64,000 nt of DNA from Pristionchus mayeri (lineage: Eukaryota; Nematoda; Chromadorea; Rhabditida; Neodiplogasteridae), in NCBI GenBank assembly GCA_036245805.1, contig BTRK01000004.1, forward strand, positions 19,158,001 to 19,222,000. Reading direction: 5' to 3'. Within the stretch, counting starts at the first letter, position 1; every line of letters begins with the position of its first letter. Below are positions 1 to 12,231 of the stretch, piece by piece. The notes beneath the pieces are model-generated. The model saw nothing but the letters and a program-made list of their open reading frames with translations. It did no database searches and was not told the DNA's origin. Position numbers and translations under genes: made by a program.

Positions 1-536
1 AAAGAACTCATCATCTTCTTCTTTTCATCATTCGATCCTATCTATGTTGGGATTCTCACACCTGGCCTCACCGTCAAGGTTGATGTATTTTCCACTGAAC
101 TGGAGGAGATGGCCAACCGAGTGCTTCCCTAACTCGTGAGCCAGGGAAAAATCGTTAGCCTCCTTGATAATGGTAGATCCCATCGTGCGATAATCATCTA
201 CAATAAAACGAAGGAACTGAACATCGAAAGGCTCCTTCATAAACCATACACCTCAGACCATTCCCCATGCGACTACCACGCATTCAGATCTTTTGCTGAC
301 TTCTGCAAGGAAAATAAGTTCAACAAAAAAGGCGATCTGGAGGGGGAGTTTTATTACTGTATTGACTCCATTCCCCTGGCCTTCTGGAATAGAGGAAACG
401 GGACCCTGCCCTGTAGGTGGGAGAAGGTTGAGGGAATACGTGGTGCCTAGATTGTTGAGGGAATGTTATTATATATCGGTAAGATATTGAAAACAAAAAA
501 TGTCAAAAAAATTCTAAAAAAATATGGGACACCCTA
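1..536 (+). mobile_element. mariner relic, 3' part
   Basis: Right half of a degenerate mariner element, cut by the window edge. Positions 136-450 encode a decayed transposase C-terminus with recognisable LLDNGRSHR and HSPCDYHAFRS blocks, matching [10 protein letters not shown] and [11 protein letters not shown] in the better copies at 17187-18426 and 44793-46036. The right terminal repeat reads GGACACCCTAA (copies: GGACACCCCAA) followed by the TA target at 537-538. Stops and frame breaks make it inactive. Confidence 0.8.
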
Positions 537-1158
537 ATAGAAATTTAATGTAGCTCGTGGCTTTCTAAATTCTGAGTAAATTCATCGGAGAGTGAAACAA
601 TTGTTACTCGCAAAGAAGTATAATAGATCAGCAACAAGTGGTCATTGCGTCACGTAAAAAAATGTCAAATATGGAAATTCGGAAGGAAGTCTTTCCCGAT
701 TTTCCGGTAATGGCAGTTATACTATCCAATGTCACTTCCTGTTTCCATTCTTTATTAGTAGAAAACCTGTAGCATATTCAATGCAGTACGCCTGATGCGG
801 AAGTTCTGTGTTTTCCGAATAGGGGAAATGGATGTCACGATGGCGAGTGTATTGAAGATACTCACTTTTCGATATTCAAGCATCACCGGAATTTTCGAAT
901 AACATCGTACCTCGGTGCGTTCTCATGACATCCAATTGATGGTGTTGACCATGCGAAGCTATTGAATGAATTTCCCCGACACAGCAATATGTCATATTTT
1001 GTGCTTTCATCGATAATTCACAGAACCGCCTAGTGGATGCGAATCCCATGACCACTGTGTGCCACGAAAACAGATTGAAATTATTATTCAAAAATGTGTG
1101 GGCTACAATAACAAAGGAAGTGATAAATAGGCACTGGTCAGGCTCGCATCGATAGAAT
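537..1158. promoter_or_regulatory. lipase upstream region
   Basis: No gene is visible here. TGATAA occurs at 1121-1126, 33 bases before the proposed lipase ATG. It matches the intestinal GATA-factor (ELT-2 type) site known from nematodes, but that role is inferred from the motif and its position only. There is no TATA box. Confidence 0.3.
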
Positions 1159-4100
1159 ATGGTGTCGCTTATTCTGTTGACGTTTCTGGCTTCCAATGTT
1201 ATCGCCTTCTTTGTCTCGACACCAGAATATTTAATGGATTCGGTGGGTTTTCTTTTAAATTTATAACACGTGCATCACGAGTCAGTGGTGGTGTGCGGGA
1301 ACATTTTCAAAAAAGTTATGCCAGATTCGACTCATATTTTAGTGTTAGAATACACTAGACGTAAGATTTCGATAAATATGGTTCATTGGTCCCATAGCTG
1401 GCTTTTATGAATTTTCCGGTTTTGAATCCGGCTATGATGTATCCCAGCTCCCAGGTGAGCTAGAACGATGGCACCGGGCTGAAAATGTGTGGAAAATTAT
1501 TTCCAAAAACTTTCATGTTTAGTGCAAGTCGATTAGACAACAAATGAAAATCATCTGGATGAAAAACCTGTTTTGCCTTCAAAAAATAAATATTCTCTCT
1601 ATCAAGCGGTATCGTGCTACAGAATTTTAATGCAGATTATGAAAGAAGAAGTGTATATGTATGAAATAAAAATATAAAAACGGAATTCGAAGCGTCTTCA
1701 ACTTGGAAATTTTTACTCAAACATGCCACTATGAAGAAAAAGTCGAAAAAAATGACTTTTTCGAAACTCTGATTTTTCTTCTTGTAACGTTCAACTATTG
1801 TTGTTGGTGAAAGATATGTGTATAAAATCGTGTTTTGGAGCAGGGTTCTACTCGCATTTTTTGATTAAAAAATTATATTCAAAATTTTGCACAATTTTGA
1901 AATATCTTTGCACGTCGCGCTCATCCTCGAAGAACCATGCTCCAAAACACGCTTTTCTACAAATACTTACCACGAACAACAATATTTGAACATTACAAGA
2001 AGAAAAATCAGAGTTTCGAAAAAGTCATTTTTTCGACTTTTTCTTCATAGTGGCATGTTTGAGTAAAAATTGCCAAGTTGAAGACACTTCGAATTCCGTT
2101 TTTATATTTTTATTTCATACGCGTACACTTCTTCTTTCATAATCTGCATTAAAATTCTGTAGCACGACACCGCTTGATAGAGAGAATATTTATTTTTTGA
2201 AGGCAAAACAGGTTTTTCACCCTGATGATTTTTATTTTTTTCTCTAATCGACTTGCACAAAACGTGAAAGTTTTTGGAAATAATTTTCCACACATTTTGA
2301 GCCTTGTGCCATCGTTCTAGCTCATCTGGGAGCTGAGATACATCATAGCCGGATGCAAAACCGGAAAATTCCTAAAAGCCGGCTCTGGGACAAATGAACC
2401 ATATTTATCGAAATCTTACTTCTAGTGTATTCTAAAACTAAAATATGAGTCGAATCTGGCATAACTTTTTTGAAAATGTTCCCGAGGGGCTCATTTTCAT
2501 CCACTGACTCGTGATACACGTGATAAGAATTTGTTTGCGAGTACAATCTTAGCGCCAAGCATAAAATCACTATCTATAAAGTGCGCGATTGTTCCATCCA
2601 TCTCAACAACTCATTTTAATGCAATTTGTCTGTTCAAGATTCCCAATTTATTGGACTTCTTTACAATTAATGAAGATATGGATTAATACAGACTTAATTG
2701 AGATGCAAATCATCGCAAATCGTGGATATCCCGCAGAGAAGCACACAGTGATCACACCGGATGGATACATCCTCACTCTCCATAGAATACCTCACGGTCG
2801 AAATGGTCAGTCCCCTTCAATCTCGACCAATCTTCAGTTAAACTTTTGCGCTGTCCAGCAGATAGACTAGTCAATCCAAAATAAATGGCCAAAAAATCCC
2901 AATAAAATTCATAGGATTCTGAATTCAGCAACAAACTTAAGCTTTAAAAAAACTTTTAAAATTTTTGTATTTTACGTCGTAGATCTCATAGATGTTGGAT
3001 TCCCAAGTGGTTTTCTTCAGGAGCAGGTGGCGGTCGTCCAATCTTGTTCTTGCACGGTCTAGTATGCAGCAGCTTCGATTTCCTCTCGGCACCTGCCAAC
3101 CGAGCACTAAGTACTCTTCATTTTCATTCCACCAATTTCTTTGGAAAATTATGACTATGTGAACTGCCGTCACTTAAATAGGCTATTCTCTTGCGGATGC
3201 TGGTTATGACATCTGGCTGGGCAACAATCGAGGAAACATCTATTCGAATGCCCATGTCAACTACTCCAATTGGGATAATCGCTTCTGGGAATTCACGTGA
3301 GTTGATCACGATTCTCCTCGGAGATTTCATCAATACGAAACTCGAGGAACCTGAAAGCGAAAGCATGAGCAATGTCTTATTTGCTACTGTAAATTGAAAA
3401 CGACAAAAGACGTCACGGCTCAAAGATGAGATTAAAGTTTGGCATACACCCTGACACGCTCTCGGAAATTCCAGTAATCCGATTTTGGGAAACAGCCACC
3501 GTCAGAAGTTTTATAATCTCAAACAAATTATACAACAATGAACATATCGCGACGTTGTTTTGACTTCCGTTTTATTAATCATATTATCGAAAAATGAACC
3601 CCATGACACAATCACGCATTTTCAGATGGGATGAGATGAGCGATTTCGACGTTCCCACTATGATCGATTACGTGCTCAACACCACAGCTCAGCCCGATCT
3701 CTATGTCATTGGATGGTCTCAGGTGGAAGTAGCGATTCGTTGAGGAGTTCAAATTAATAATTGCAGGGTGCACACACATTTTTGGCATCAACCTCTGTGC
3801 ATCCAGAAATTCAAGAAAAGGTGAGAACCTGTGAAATCATACGATAAAGTGACAATATCATGCAAGAAAGGAGTTAATTTGGATGCCGCATATGAGAATC
3901 TAAAATTACGGGTAATGACAGCAAACAACAAATCGAACAGGTCAAATACTTCTTCGCGATGGCTCCAAGCCTCGACATCGAGCATCTCGGTTCGACTCTT
4001 ATGCAACTTAGCGTTGCTGTCCCCGAGGCTACCGAGGTATCGTCATGCTCTATTCTTTATCTTCTGATTTTATACTGCCAATTGGCTAGCATTTTGAAAA

Positions 4101-5153
4101 AGAACGTTCAAAAAGAACGTGAAGGTTCGGCATTGAAGTAATGATATATGTTGAGTTATTCTTGGACGTGGTCCCCGATCAGACGTGGTGGTCGCCTTTA
4201 CTTGCCCCAATTTGCGGACCATCCCTTATCATCAAACCACTGTGTCGTCCTTTTTTCGAGGAGATTGCTGGGACGCTCACTGTGGAAGAGGTTCGTCCGA
4301 TTATGAGCATGAACTTTCAAGAAAATATAAAAAAAACTTTTGAGATATATTGTTTTTGTATTCACAGAATCATTATTGGATGAATATTTGAGAAATACGA
4401 TTAGCCATACATTTTTTTAAAAAAAGTGTTACAGTGGTTAAAAAATGAAAAAAAATGAAACGTTAAAGGATATCTATGATATCTGAAATACTGAATTCAG
4501 AACTTGCTTTCTTTGGTGACAGCCCATTTCCCGGCTGGAACTTCCAATAAAAACTGGGAGCACTACATGCAAATGGCCCGAAATGGTACAAGATTCTTTG
4601 ACTATGGCACAAACGGAAATCTCGCAGCGTACGGAACGGTGAGGAATTTCATGCAGAGATAGTTCTCAAGAAACATGAGTTTCGAAACAAGAACTGTGTT
4701 ATTTCGAAAAATTCATGGATAAATCTATTATTCTCCATTTATTGCGCATTTTCCTGAGAATATACGCAACAGATTATTAGGTCGCGGAACACAAAAGTAC
4801 TAATTGCAGCCGTATCCTCGAGCATACAACTTCTCTGGATACTCAGTGCCTTCTTCGGTTTACTTCTCATCTGCAGATAAACTCGTTTCCAACTACGCCA
4901 TTGAGGTTAGGTGAAGAAACCGTGGTCAAGCTACTAAAACGCAATCATTGTTACTAATATTTCATACATTGATGCTAAAATGTTCCTTGAGAATAATGTT
5001 TAGATTACATTCTCGTTGCTACCCCCGTCTTCGATAGTCAAGAAACGCAACCTCACTGGATATGGCCACTTCGAATTCGCGTGGGGCCCTCAAGCAAAAG
5101 TTGATATCTATAATGAGATTATTGCTGATATCAACACTCTGGAGGGCATGTAA
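1159..5153 (+). CDS. secreted acid lipase (lysosomal acid lipase / lipl family)
   Basis: Alpha/beta-hydrolase of the gastric/lysosomal acid lipase family, expected to hydrolyse triglycerides or cholesteryl esters in lysosome-like compartments or the gut lumen. Eleven exons are proposed: 1159-1246, 2692-2805, 3021-3110, 3182-3296, 3626-3722, 3767-3820, 3941-4036, 4183-4306, 4523-4638, 4810-4905, 5004-5153, giving about 379 aa (family about 400). Exon 1 encodes a signal peptide (MVSLILLTFLASNVIAFF). Exon 2 carries the family signature RGYPAEKHTVITPDGYIL. The oxyanion-side block is ILFLHGL. The nucleophile elbow GWSQG (residues 165-169, Ser167) is split by intron 5; Asp321 and His352 (GYGHFEFAWG) complete the triad. 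All phases agree. The exon 8 donor is uncertain: the frame-keeping choice is a weak GC donor at 4307. Intron 1 holds a 1.26-kb foldback element. A poly(A) signal AATAAA lies at about 5201. Confidence 0.88.
1266..2523. mobile_element. foldback element 1 (TA-flanked, long inverted repeat)
   Basis: A near-perfect palindrome of about 1.26 kb: arms 1266-1890 and 1895-2523 are reverse complements. Ends read ACACGTGCATCACGAGTCAG on the left and, reverse-complemented, TCACGTGTATCACGAGTCAG on the right, flanked by TA (1264-1265, 2524-2525). No coding capacity. It sits inside lipase intron 1. The terminal motif is shared with the elements at 10204-11474 and 12232-14143, so this is a non-autonomous family probably mobilised by a Tc1/mariner-type transposase (inferred from the TA duplication). 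Confidence 0.8.
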
Positions 5154-5196
5154 AAATCGAATAATCGTTGGAAAGTGAACCATGGCATCGCATGCA

Positions 5197-6355
5197 ATCG
5201 AATAAAGTCCTTCAGAATGTGTCGTGACATCAGCTGCAAGTTGAAATTCTCAAGTCGATCTAAACATTGCGAGTTTACAATGGGGGGTCGGTTAAAATCG
5301 GATTGAAATGTTTCTGTTTAACTAGATCATTTTCCGTATGTGAAATTCCTTTCTCGCATCACATTCCGATCACACTTTTCCGCTGTTTTCGCGTCTATTT
5401 ATCACTTGTGAAAATATTTCCGATCCTTTTCAATTTATTTCAGCTACATTCTCCTCAGACTAGCCTCGGTTATAGGAGTTCAAAAAACCTAAAAGGATGA
5501 TTGAAACTAAAACAGCAACTTATTCCGGTGAAATTTCCAACACAAATACAACGATTTGCTCATACAGTGACTTAAATAATGAAGCCACTTGAAGATGGCT
5601 CGTCATCTGATAGCCGTAGTTGATGTGTCTATTCCATTGTTTCATTAGTCACTCTACGACGCAACCCCTCTCCCTTCCATCATCTGCAACAATGAAATTG
5701 AATCATCATCGAACTTGCTCAGAAGAGCCGTCTCTATTCATCACCAGACGCTTTGCACGTCATTTTTAACGTGGGAGAATCCACAGTCTGAGTTTCCACG
5801 ATGTACGAGAAGGCGGCATCCGATACTTCATCCGAGCAGATTCCATCGCCTTCCTTCCTCTCTCATCGATCTCATCGTCTCGTCGTCTGTCTCCTTCTAC
5901 TGTTTGCGAATTACTTCGTCACGGAGAACACTCTCGCAATGAGTAAATCATCCTTTTGAAACATTTTGAGAGTCTCCATATTAATTGACTCCCAGGTACA
6001 GCCGTGGTATGCATGGTCAATTCCTCATCTCACACCGAACACGAGAAACAACAAACTGCTTATCGAACGTGCTCAGTTCAGCTGCGCAACGAATCGTCTG
6101 TGAAACACAGCTTCGCAATTGCGGTACTCATTAGATCTCTTTCAGTTATTAAATCCATGCTTATAAGTTATAACGCTGAAGGACGTCCAACAATCGAGAT
6201 TTGATCATGTTTTTTGATACTCATCTCAGAAAACACTTGACTGGTCTCCCTCGCAGCAATCTATCCTTCTCTCTCCTCGATTCTACGGAGGCTGTCTAAC
6301 GGTCGCCTTTGCTGGCTTAGCAGCTGATAAGCTGGGCCCCGTTGTCGTCTTAACA
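5197..6355 (+). repeat. 1,159-bp inverted duplication, copy A
   Basis: The reverse complement of 25598-26756; the paired coordinates always sum to 31953, and three long translated stretches in each copy are identical. It starts inside the lipase poly(A) signal region and stops one base before the end of an SLC17 exon. Either a very recent inverted duplication, a staggered-break inversion, or an assembly artefact. Confidence 0.9.
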
Positions 6356-6356
6356 G
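5801..6356 (+). pseudogene. SLC17-like transporter, detached first three exons
   Basis: Copy of the 5' exons of the transporter at 24028-26152, in opposite orientation. Exons 5801-5942 (begins MYEKAASDTSSEQ, then the first membrane segment RLVVCLLLLFANYFVTEN), 5996-6123 (VVCMVNSSS) and 6230-6356 (DWSPSQQSILLSPRFYGG, then LAADKLG) are intact and in phase. The last exon ends TTAACAG followed by GCAAGC, a good GC-type donor that leaves exactly the one base needed to join the next transporter exon, which lies 19 kb away on the other strand. Nothing downstream continues the protein; elongase A follows. Confidence 0.75.
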
Positions 6357-6670
6357 GCAAGCACAAATTAACCAAGCATGTCCGGGTCGATTCCGGCAAA
6401 TCGACCATGATAAAAATATGAGCACAACCACGACTTTTAAAATTGAGTATTCGCAGAGAGCCAGAAATCGAAAATTTCTCGGTGCATCTCGGTGGCCGTT
6501 CTGATTTCGCTGAGATGTACGATATTTTATTTTGTTTGATAAAGTGAGACAAAGATTCGATGAATACGTAGACGCGTACACTGAGATCTCTAATCCTCTA
6601 TATAACGATTCAACAATAGAAATTCAAAGATTAAATCATTCAAATTGTCGATTACGTGGAAGAAAAACTA

Positions 6671-6718
6671 TTAATCATGATCAATTATACATACATGGGC
6701 TAGATAAAAGACGAGCGA
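6671..6718 (+). promoter_or_regulatory. elongase A proximal promoter block
   Basis: TTAATCATGATCA (6671-6683) and AGATAAAAGACG (from about 6712) lie just upstream of the elongase A start. The same pair, similarly spaced, precedes elongases B (from 14342) and C (from 30500). AGATAAAAG could be a TATA-like element or a GATA site; the first block is palindromic and homeodomain-like. Function is inferred from conservation between paralogues. Confidence 0.45.
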
Positions 6719-6753
6719 GAGTGAGAAATTCTGTTCGACTAATTCGTCTCTCG

Positions 6754-8404
6754 ATGGTGTATACGATAAATAACTCGACGTATCCCTGTGTGATCTTCGG
6801 TCATGGTAACCACATTTACTACATCCCATACCAGTATTCATCACTCATCGGACCGGAATATTGGTGGCACAAAACCGATCAGGCGAGATCTATAGTTATC
6901 AATGGAATTAACTTCATTCATCAGGAGGAAACATATTTGGCATTGCAAGCCTACTGGAGCTGCACGATATGGATCGCCATTGCCTACGTCATGGCAATTC
7001 ACACGATAGAGAAGTATTCCCTGCTCATTTATGCTCTTTAAACTACTAATGAATCCTCAGGGTTATGGAGGGCAGGCTGGCGTTGAATCTGAAATGGCCC
7101 CTCGTCATATGGAACTCAGCACTCGCAGTATTCTCGATGATAGGCACAATCAGAATGGGGGAGGAAATCATGTGAGCAAGCACTTCCCTCTTAAATCTGG
7201 CCCATCTCCCATCAGACACGTCGTGTCTACTTACCCAATCATCGACTCAATCTCGTACGGTCTTGATCCATACCAACCCGCAGCCTTCTGGGGACTATGC
7301 TTCGCATTTTCGAAAGTTAGTCTTTTTTTCTCAATTTTATTTTCCCAGTTAGGAACGAATCACCCACCCCCCTCTTCATGGAATGTGGAATTATTTTGAC
7401 AAGTGTTCTAGTTTTTCGAATTGGTGGATACAATCTTTGTGGTTCTTCGTAAGAAGAAGCTCATCTTTCTCCACTGGTACCACCATGCCATCGTTCTCGT
7501 ATACGTGTGGCACGCAGGTGGGTTAATATCAATAACTTTAAGCCACAAGTATTTAACCTGTTGAAAGGAGGCGCCTATCCAAAAACTGGCTTTTCTTCGA
7601 TTACCTTAATTTATTCTTAATTTTAGTGAAAGATTCAACAGCAGCGGGTCGTTGGTTCGTCTTCATGAACTACTTCGTCCATTCTCTAATGTATGCGTAC
7701 TATGCAGTCAGTGCAGGTCAAGTCGGCTACTCTTTGCTAAGAAATTGATTGTATCAACAAATTTGCGATTTCGAACGTGCGCATTGCATTATCGATTGAG
7801 AAAAAAAAAGAAAAAAAATCCTTTGAATAATCTAGACATTGACAACTATTATAATTTCGCGCATTCAATCTCCATGTGGGCGGAAAAGGCCAATCTGCTG
7901 ATTAAATCTACAAATTGTGAATTATATTGCATTTTGCGTACAAGCGAAAAAAAAAGTCTCGCTCTCTCTCTGTCCAGGGGTTCATCCCAAATTAGTTGGA
8001 TCTAACCGTGAAATTTGATCATAGGTGCTCTGAGAAGTGAAAGAGGCGCATGACTGAATAGGAATACTACTACAATCGTGAACATGCATTTCCTTTTGTA
8101 GTTGGAATTCGTCTTCCACGTAGCCTTTGCATGACGATTACTTTCCTCCAGACAGCTCAGATGTTCATAGGCGTCGCCATCTCATTCATCGTCTTCTACT
8201 GCAAAATGGAAGGAATGGTAAGTATCTCTCATTTAGGAATGCCAAATGAGTCTGAAAGAGGAACGACTCATAAAAAACACGAAATTTCAGACGGTGCAGC
8301 ACACGTACGAGAACCTCTATTTCTGCTTCGCAATTTACGTTTCATTCGCTGTGCTCTTCTCTAACTTCTTCAACAAATCATATCTCAAAGAGGAGAAAAA
8401 CTGA
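6754..8404 (+). CDS. fatty-acid elongase A (ELO family)
   Basis: Membrane 3-ketoacyl-CoA synthase of the ELO family; condenses malonyl-CoA with an acyl-CoA in the ER. Eight exons: 6754-6882, 6925-7013, 7061-7171, 7216-7315, 7412-7517, 7627-7716, 8102-8217, 8291-8404; 284 aa, the family's usual length. Key motifs in exon 5: [15 protein letters not shown] followed by the histidine box HWYHH (residues 164-168); exon 6 has [13 protein letters not shown]; exon 7 FIVFYCK; exon 8 a C-terminal [11 protein letters not shown]. Start chosen because the same ATG (MVYT.NNSTYP) opens elongase B. Intron 1 is 42 bases and begins GC (CAG/GCGAGA); it happens to be open and a multiple of 3, but copy C has a stop there, so splicing is preferred. 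Poly(A) signal AATAAA at about 8456. First of three tandem paralogues. Confidence 0.93.
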
Positions 8405-8479
8405 ATGAATACATATCTCATATCTCATTTTCTATATTGTTTAGCTATGTTTGCATAATAAAATGGATGTATTATAAAA

Positions 8480-10199
8480 TAGGGTTGTCAAAATGAAGAG
8501 GTGAAATGAAGACTTCATTTCATTCTCCACAGTCGATCTGCGCGGCGTCATTCTTCATTGAAGAGTGGGTGATCGGGGCCCTCTTCAATGAAGAGGGGGG
8601 GGAGTTCATTGAAGAGCCATTACGTTTTTTCACAAGAACGAAGCCTATTCGATGCCGATTTGCATGGCGATTTATCATAAGACTGAGTCGATGCATATCG
8701 ACCAGACAAAGGGTCATTTACATGGCCGAGAGAGATGACGAGCCATAGTCGGCTCGTGGAGTCTTTCCCCCTCCTTTCGACTCTCTTTGGCTGTTTGTTT
8801 TTGCTGTTTAGCTCGTATTTTTGTTGATAACTTTCGCATCTTCACTTCCCCACTGCTGGTGCCTAGTCGTGTCGTCTTTTCTCGTTGTTCTCCCCTGGAA
8901 CTGCCCTCCGAATCGGTCAAGTCTGGCCGTGCAGCGCTGAGAGCAGGTTTGCCATTATATTTTCATCTGTTTCCTAAGATTATTACATACGAGAGTTGAC
9001 GCTTTTTTCCTTATAAAGTTGACGTTAATGAGTGATCTTTGATCTTTCAGACTTCTTCCTACCCGTTCGTCCTTCGTTCTTTCCTGCAGGCGCAGTGTCT
9101 CCCGAGCCGTAGAGAAGTCCGTTTGATCGGTTTGTTATTATTTCATTCTAATTTTCATTTTTCATTTACATTTTCATTCAATTAGCTGGTTCTTTATATT
9201 CTATTGACCTTTGGTCTTTGATAATCTTATAAATTTCAACCTCTAATCGCTGCGCTGCTACTGATGTTCCACCCAATCACTAAAAGGTACGTTTATTTCA
9301 TTCACTTTTTGATCTTACAGTCTATCTTTGATTGTCCATGGCGTTGTCTATGTTGATTCTTGATCTTTTAGAAGCACTGAAGCTCTCGTGACAATTCAAA
9401 CGGATTCCCTTATCGAAGGATGTCGCTGAAGGAGAAGGAGACCAGGAGAGTGATTTTGCTTATCCATTTCCTTGTTTCACCACTTTGTGTATGTGATTGC
9501 AGGATCGAGGATTCACGGGCGTGAGATGAACCCCTTCTTTGCCTTTGGCTAAGTTCCCGCTAGGGTGTCCTTGTACCCAGTAATCCCTGCCAACTCATTC
9601 CAAAGAACAGGCGGGTATGGGGAAGGACTCCCTGGCTTGGTATGAACCATCGGGAACAATCCACGTGCCTCAGTCAAGACCTTTTTCGTATTTCGATCAA
9701 GAATCTACGCCTGTTGTTTGTCTTCTCTCTGCCCTCTCCGAATATGAGCTGACTTGAGGACCGGCACACCATCTCACTGGTCGGGGTACACCTGATCAGT
9801 CCGTCCCCCAACTAGCGCCCCTGTTTTTAGGATGGTGTTGTTGATTGTCCAACCCCATTTCCTACTTCCGCAAGACAGCAGATATGCCTATCTGTTGTGT
9901 GGGAGTCCCCCCCCCCGTAGTGGCTAGCAGAGGTAGGATCCCCTTCTTTTGTTGCATTGGTAGGACCCCAAGCTTCGAATTTTCCAATTTGTAGATAATA
10001 TTCCGTAACTCGTTCATGGTATGTGATTATCAAAGTTTGACGATAAAATATTGAGGCGTGCTCGAGATACATCAAATTTTGTTAAATCAGCTCTTCATTG
10101 AAGAGCTCCCCCACCGCACCCTCTTCAATGAAGAGGGGAAATGGAGAGCAATAAAAGGCCTCTTCATTTTCCCCCAACCTCTTCATTTTGACAACCCTA
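8480..10199. mobile_element. hAT-like non-autonomous element 1
   Basis: Ends are TAGGGTTGTCAAAATGAAGA and its complement ACAACCCTA; such TAGGG/CAGGG ends are typical of hAT elements. Beside each end lie several copies of the palindrome CTCTTCAATGAAGAG. The interior (about 1.5 kb) has no long ORF but aligns, inverted, with most of the element at 35861-38675, for example around 9540-9680 versus 37690-37830. A clean 8-bp target duplication was not recognised; the right flank is disturbed by the next insertion at 10204. Confidence 0.7.
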
Positions 10200-10203
10200 T
10201 TTA

Positions 10204-11474
10204 TCACGCCTCTCACGAGAGATTCAGGACAAATCGGTGATATCGTGGTACAATCGGAAAAGTCGAATTTTGGGTCTTAGATGATCTAGGGGTAATCCAG
10301 TCTCCTGAATTCGATTCCGGGTGAATCTGCTGCCCACCTTGATCGGCAGCTGCAGCAGCTTGCTGCAGAAATTTCAGACTCTAACTTTGGAGCCCTTGAA
10401 CATGGGTTCAAAATACTTCATTTCAGCTGAAATTTGGCCTGTAGGCATCAATTATGATCTTCTATGATTCACCAGATCGATTTTTAGGTAGATCAAAATT
10501 TGACCTCTGAGCAGTTTTCGGTCCATAACTGTAACAGTTCGGAGTTGCACGTTTTAGAGAATTAAATTCTGCATCGACATGATTTTTTTCAGATTTTTCC
10601 CATCTGGTGAAAGTTGGTTTATAAGCGGAAAACTGCCAAAAAGCGCAGGAAACGCGTGTCTGCACCGCGCGCCCTTTAGGCAAGACGTTTAATTCCAAAT
10701 CGTGGCATCCGGGGTTCGACTCCCCATCGAAGCAAACATCTTTTGCACGTTCGTGAACTTAATTTTCATCGTGTGCACCTGTTCAGATATTCATAATGAT
10801 GATTCAGGTCACTTAGTTCTCTTGTAATGCATCTTTCTGAACCACGCATCAAATGTAGATCATGAAATTGGTGAGCATAGACTGAAAGTGCAGAAATATG
10901 TTGATAAGTAACTATTAGTACACGCAAAAGATGTTTGCTTCGATAGGGAGTCGAACCCCGGATGTCACGATTTGGAATACCTAAAGGGCGCGCGGTGCAG
11001 ACAAGCGTTACTGGCTGTTTTCAAGCGTTTCTGGCTGCTTTCCGCTTATAAACCAACTTTCACCAGATGGGAAAAATCTGAAAAAAATCATGTCGATGCA
11101 TAATTTAATTCTCTAAAACATGCAAAAGTTTGGATTGTGTCCACTCCGAATTGTTACAGTTATGGACCGAAAACTGCTCAGAGGTCAAATTTTGATCTAC
11201 CTAAAAATCGATCTGGTGAATCATAGAAGATCATAATTGATGCCTACAGGCCAAATTTCATCTGAAATGAAGTATTTTGAAACCATGTTCAAGGGCTATA
11301 AAGTTGGAGTCTGAAATTTCTGCAGCAAGCTGCTGCAGCCGCCGATCAAGATGGGCAGCAGATTTACCCGGAATCGAATTCAGGAGACTGGATTACCCCT
11401 AAATCATCTAAAACCCAAAATTCGACTTTTCCGATTGTACCACGTTTGTCCTTATTCTCTCGTGAGAGGCGTGT
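10204..11474. mobile_element. foldback element 2 (TA-flanked)
   Basis: Palindromic element with arms of about 600 bp meeting near 10840. The ends TCACGCCTCTCACGAGAG and ACACGCCTCTCACGAGAG are flanked by TA (10202-10203, 11475-11476). Each arm contains GGGGTTCGACTCC (about 10706 and, inverted, about 10953), which resembles a tRNA T-arm and B box. No ORF of note. Inserted only a few bases from hAT-like element 1. Confidence 0.75.
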
Positions 11475-11489
11475 TATAATGCATGTTTT

Positions 11490-12184
11490 TGGCTCTGTAC
11501 CAATATGAGGGTCCCAATATTTCTGTACCAATATAAGGGTCCCAAAGTCTCCTGTACCAATATAGGGGTCCCAAAAAATTCTGTACCGGTATAAGGGTCC
11601 CAAATAAAATTTCGCCATCAATACGTAATATTTTGCCATAAGTGTGCAATATCGCGTTTCAGATGTGTGTAATGGAACTCAAGCTCTGTATTTGAGTTCC
11701 CTTCGTAACCCGGCTTAAACACATCCTAGAAGGATAGGTACTTGGATAGGCTATTTGAACCAGGTGGACGACTCTTTTTAGTTTCCAACTTTGATATCTC
11801 GTCACCTTCTTGTATCTAGGCAAACAGATGTCCCCAACATCCCTGTGGTTAGCAAAGAGTGGCCAAGTACATAGTCTTGTGGATTTAGAGTGGCCAATTA
11901 CATAGTCTTGTAGGGTTTTAATCAATTTGCGAAGGGAACACAAATTCAGAGTTAGATTTCCTTTGCACACTTCAGAAACACGGTGTTACATAGTTATGAT
12001 GCAAAATTGCATATTGATAACATCAATTGAAATTATGTTTGGGACGCTTATACTGGTACAGCTTACTTTGGGACCCTTATACTGGTACAGAAATTTTTGG
12101 GACCCTTATATTGGTACAGATTCCCTTGGGACCCTTATATTGGTACAGAATCCACCTTGGGACCCTTATATTGGTACAGAGCCA
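11490..12184. mobile_element. element with tandem-repeat inverted termini
   Basis: 695 bp bounded by TGGCTCTGTACC and GGTACAGAGCCA, with a direct duplication TGTTTT on each side (11484-11489, 12185-12190; 7 bp if one boundary is moved). Both termini consist of repeated units containing GGGACCCTTATATTGGTAC: four on the left in one orientation (11495-11605), five on the right in the other (12046-12180). The middle (11650-11990) is unique with no convincing gene. The superfamily is not recognised. Confidence 0.7.
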
Positions 12185-12231
12185 TGTTTTGTTTTGTTAT
12201 TTGGTTAATGAAACGATGTTTTCAAAGCATA

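Noticed and set aside
28..240. Minus-strand 70-aa frame at the left edge
   Set aside because: Antisense shadow of the mariner transposase relic.
10704..10725. tRNA gene suggested by the B-box-like sequence
   Set aside because: No matching acceptor stem, D arm or anticodon arm upstream in either arm.
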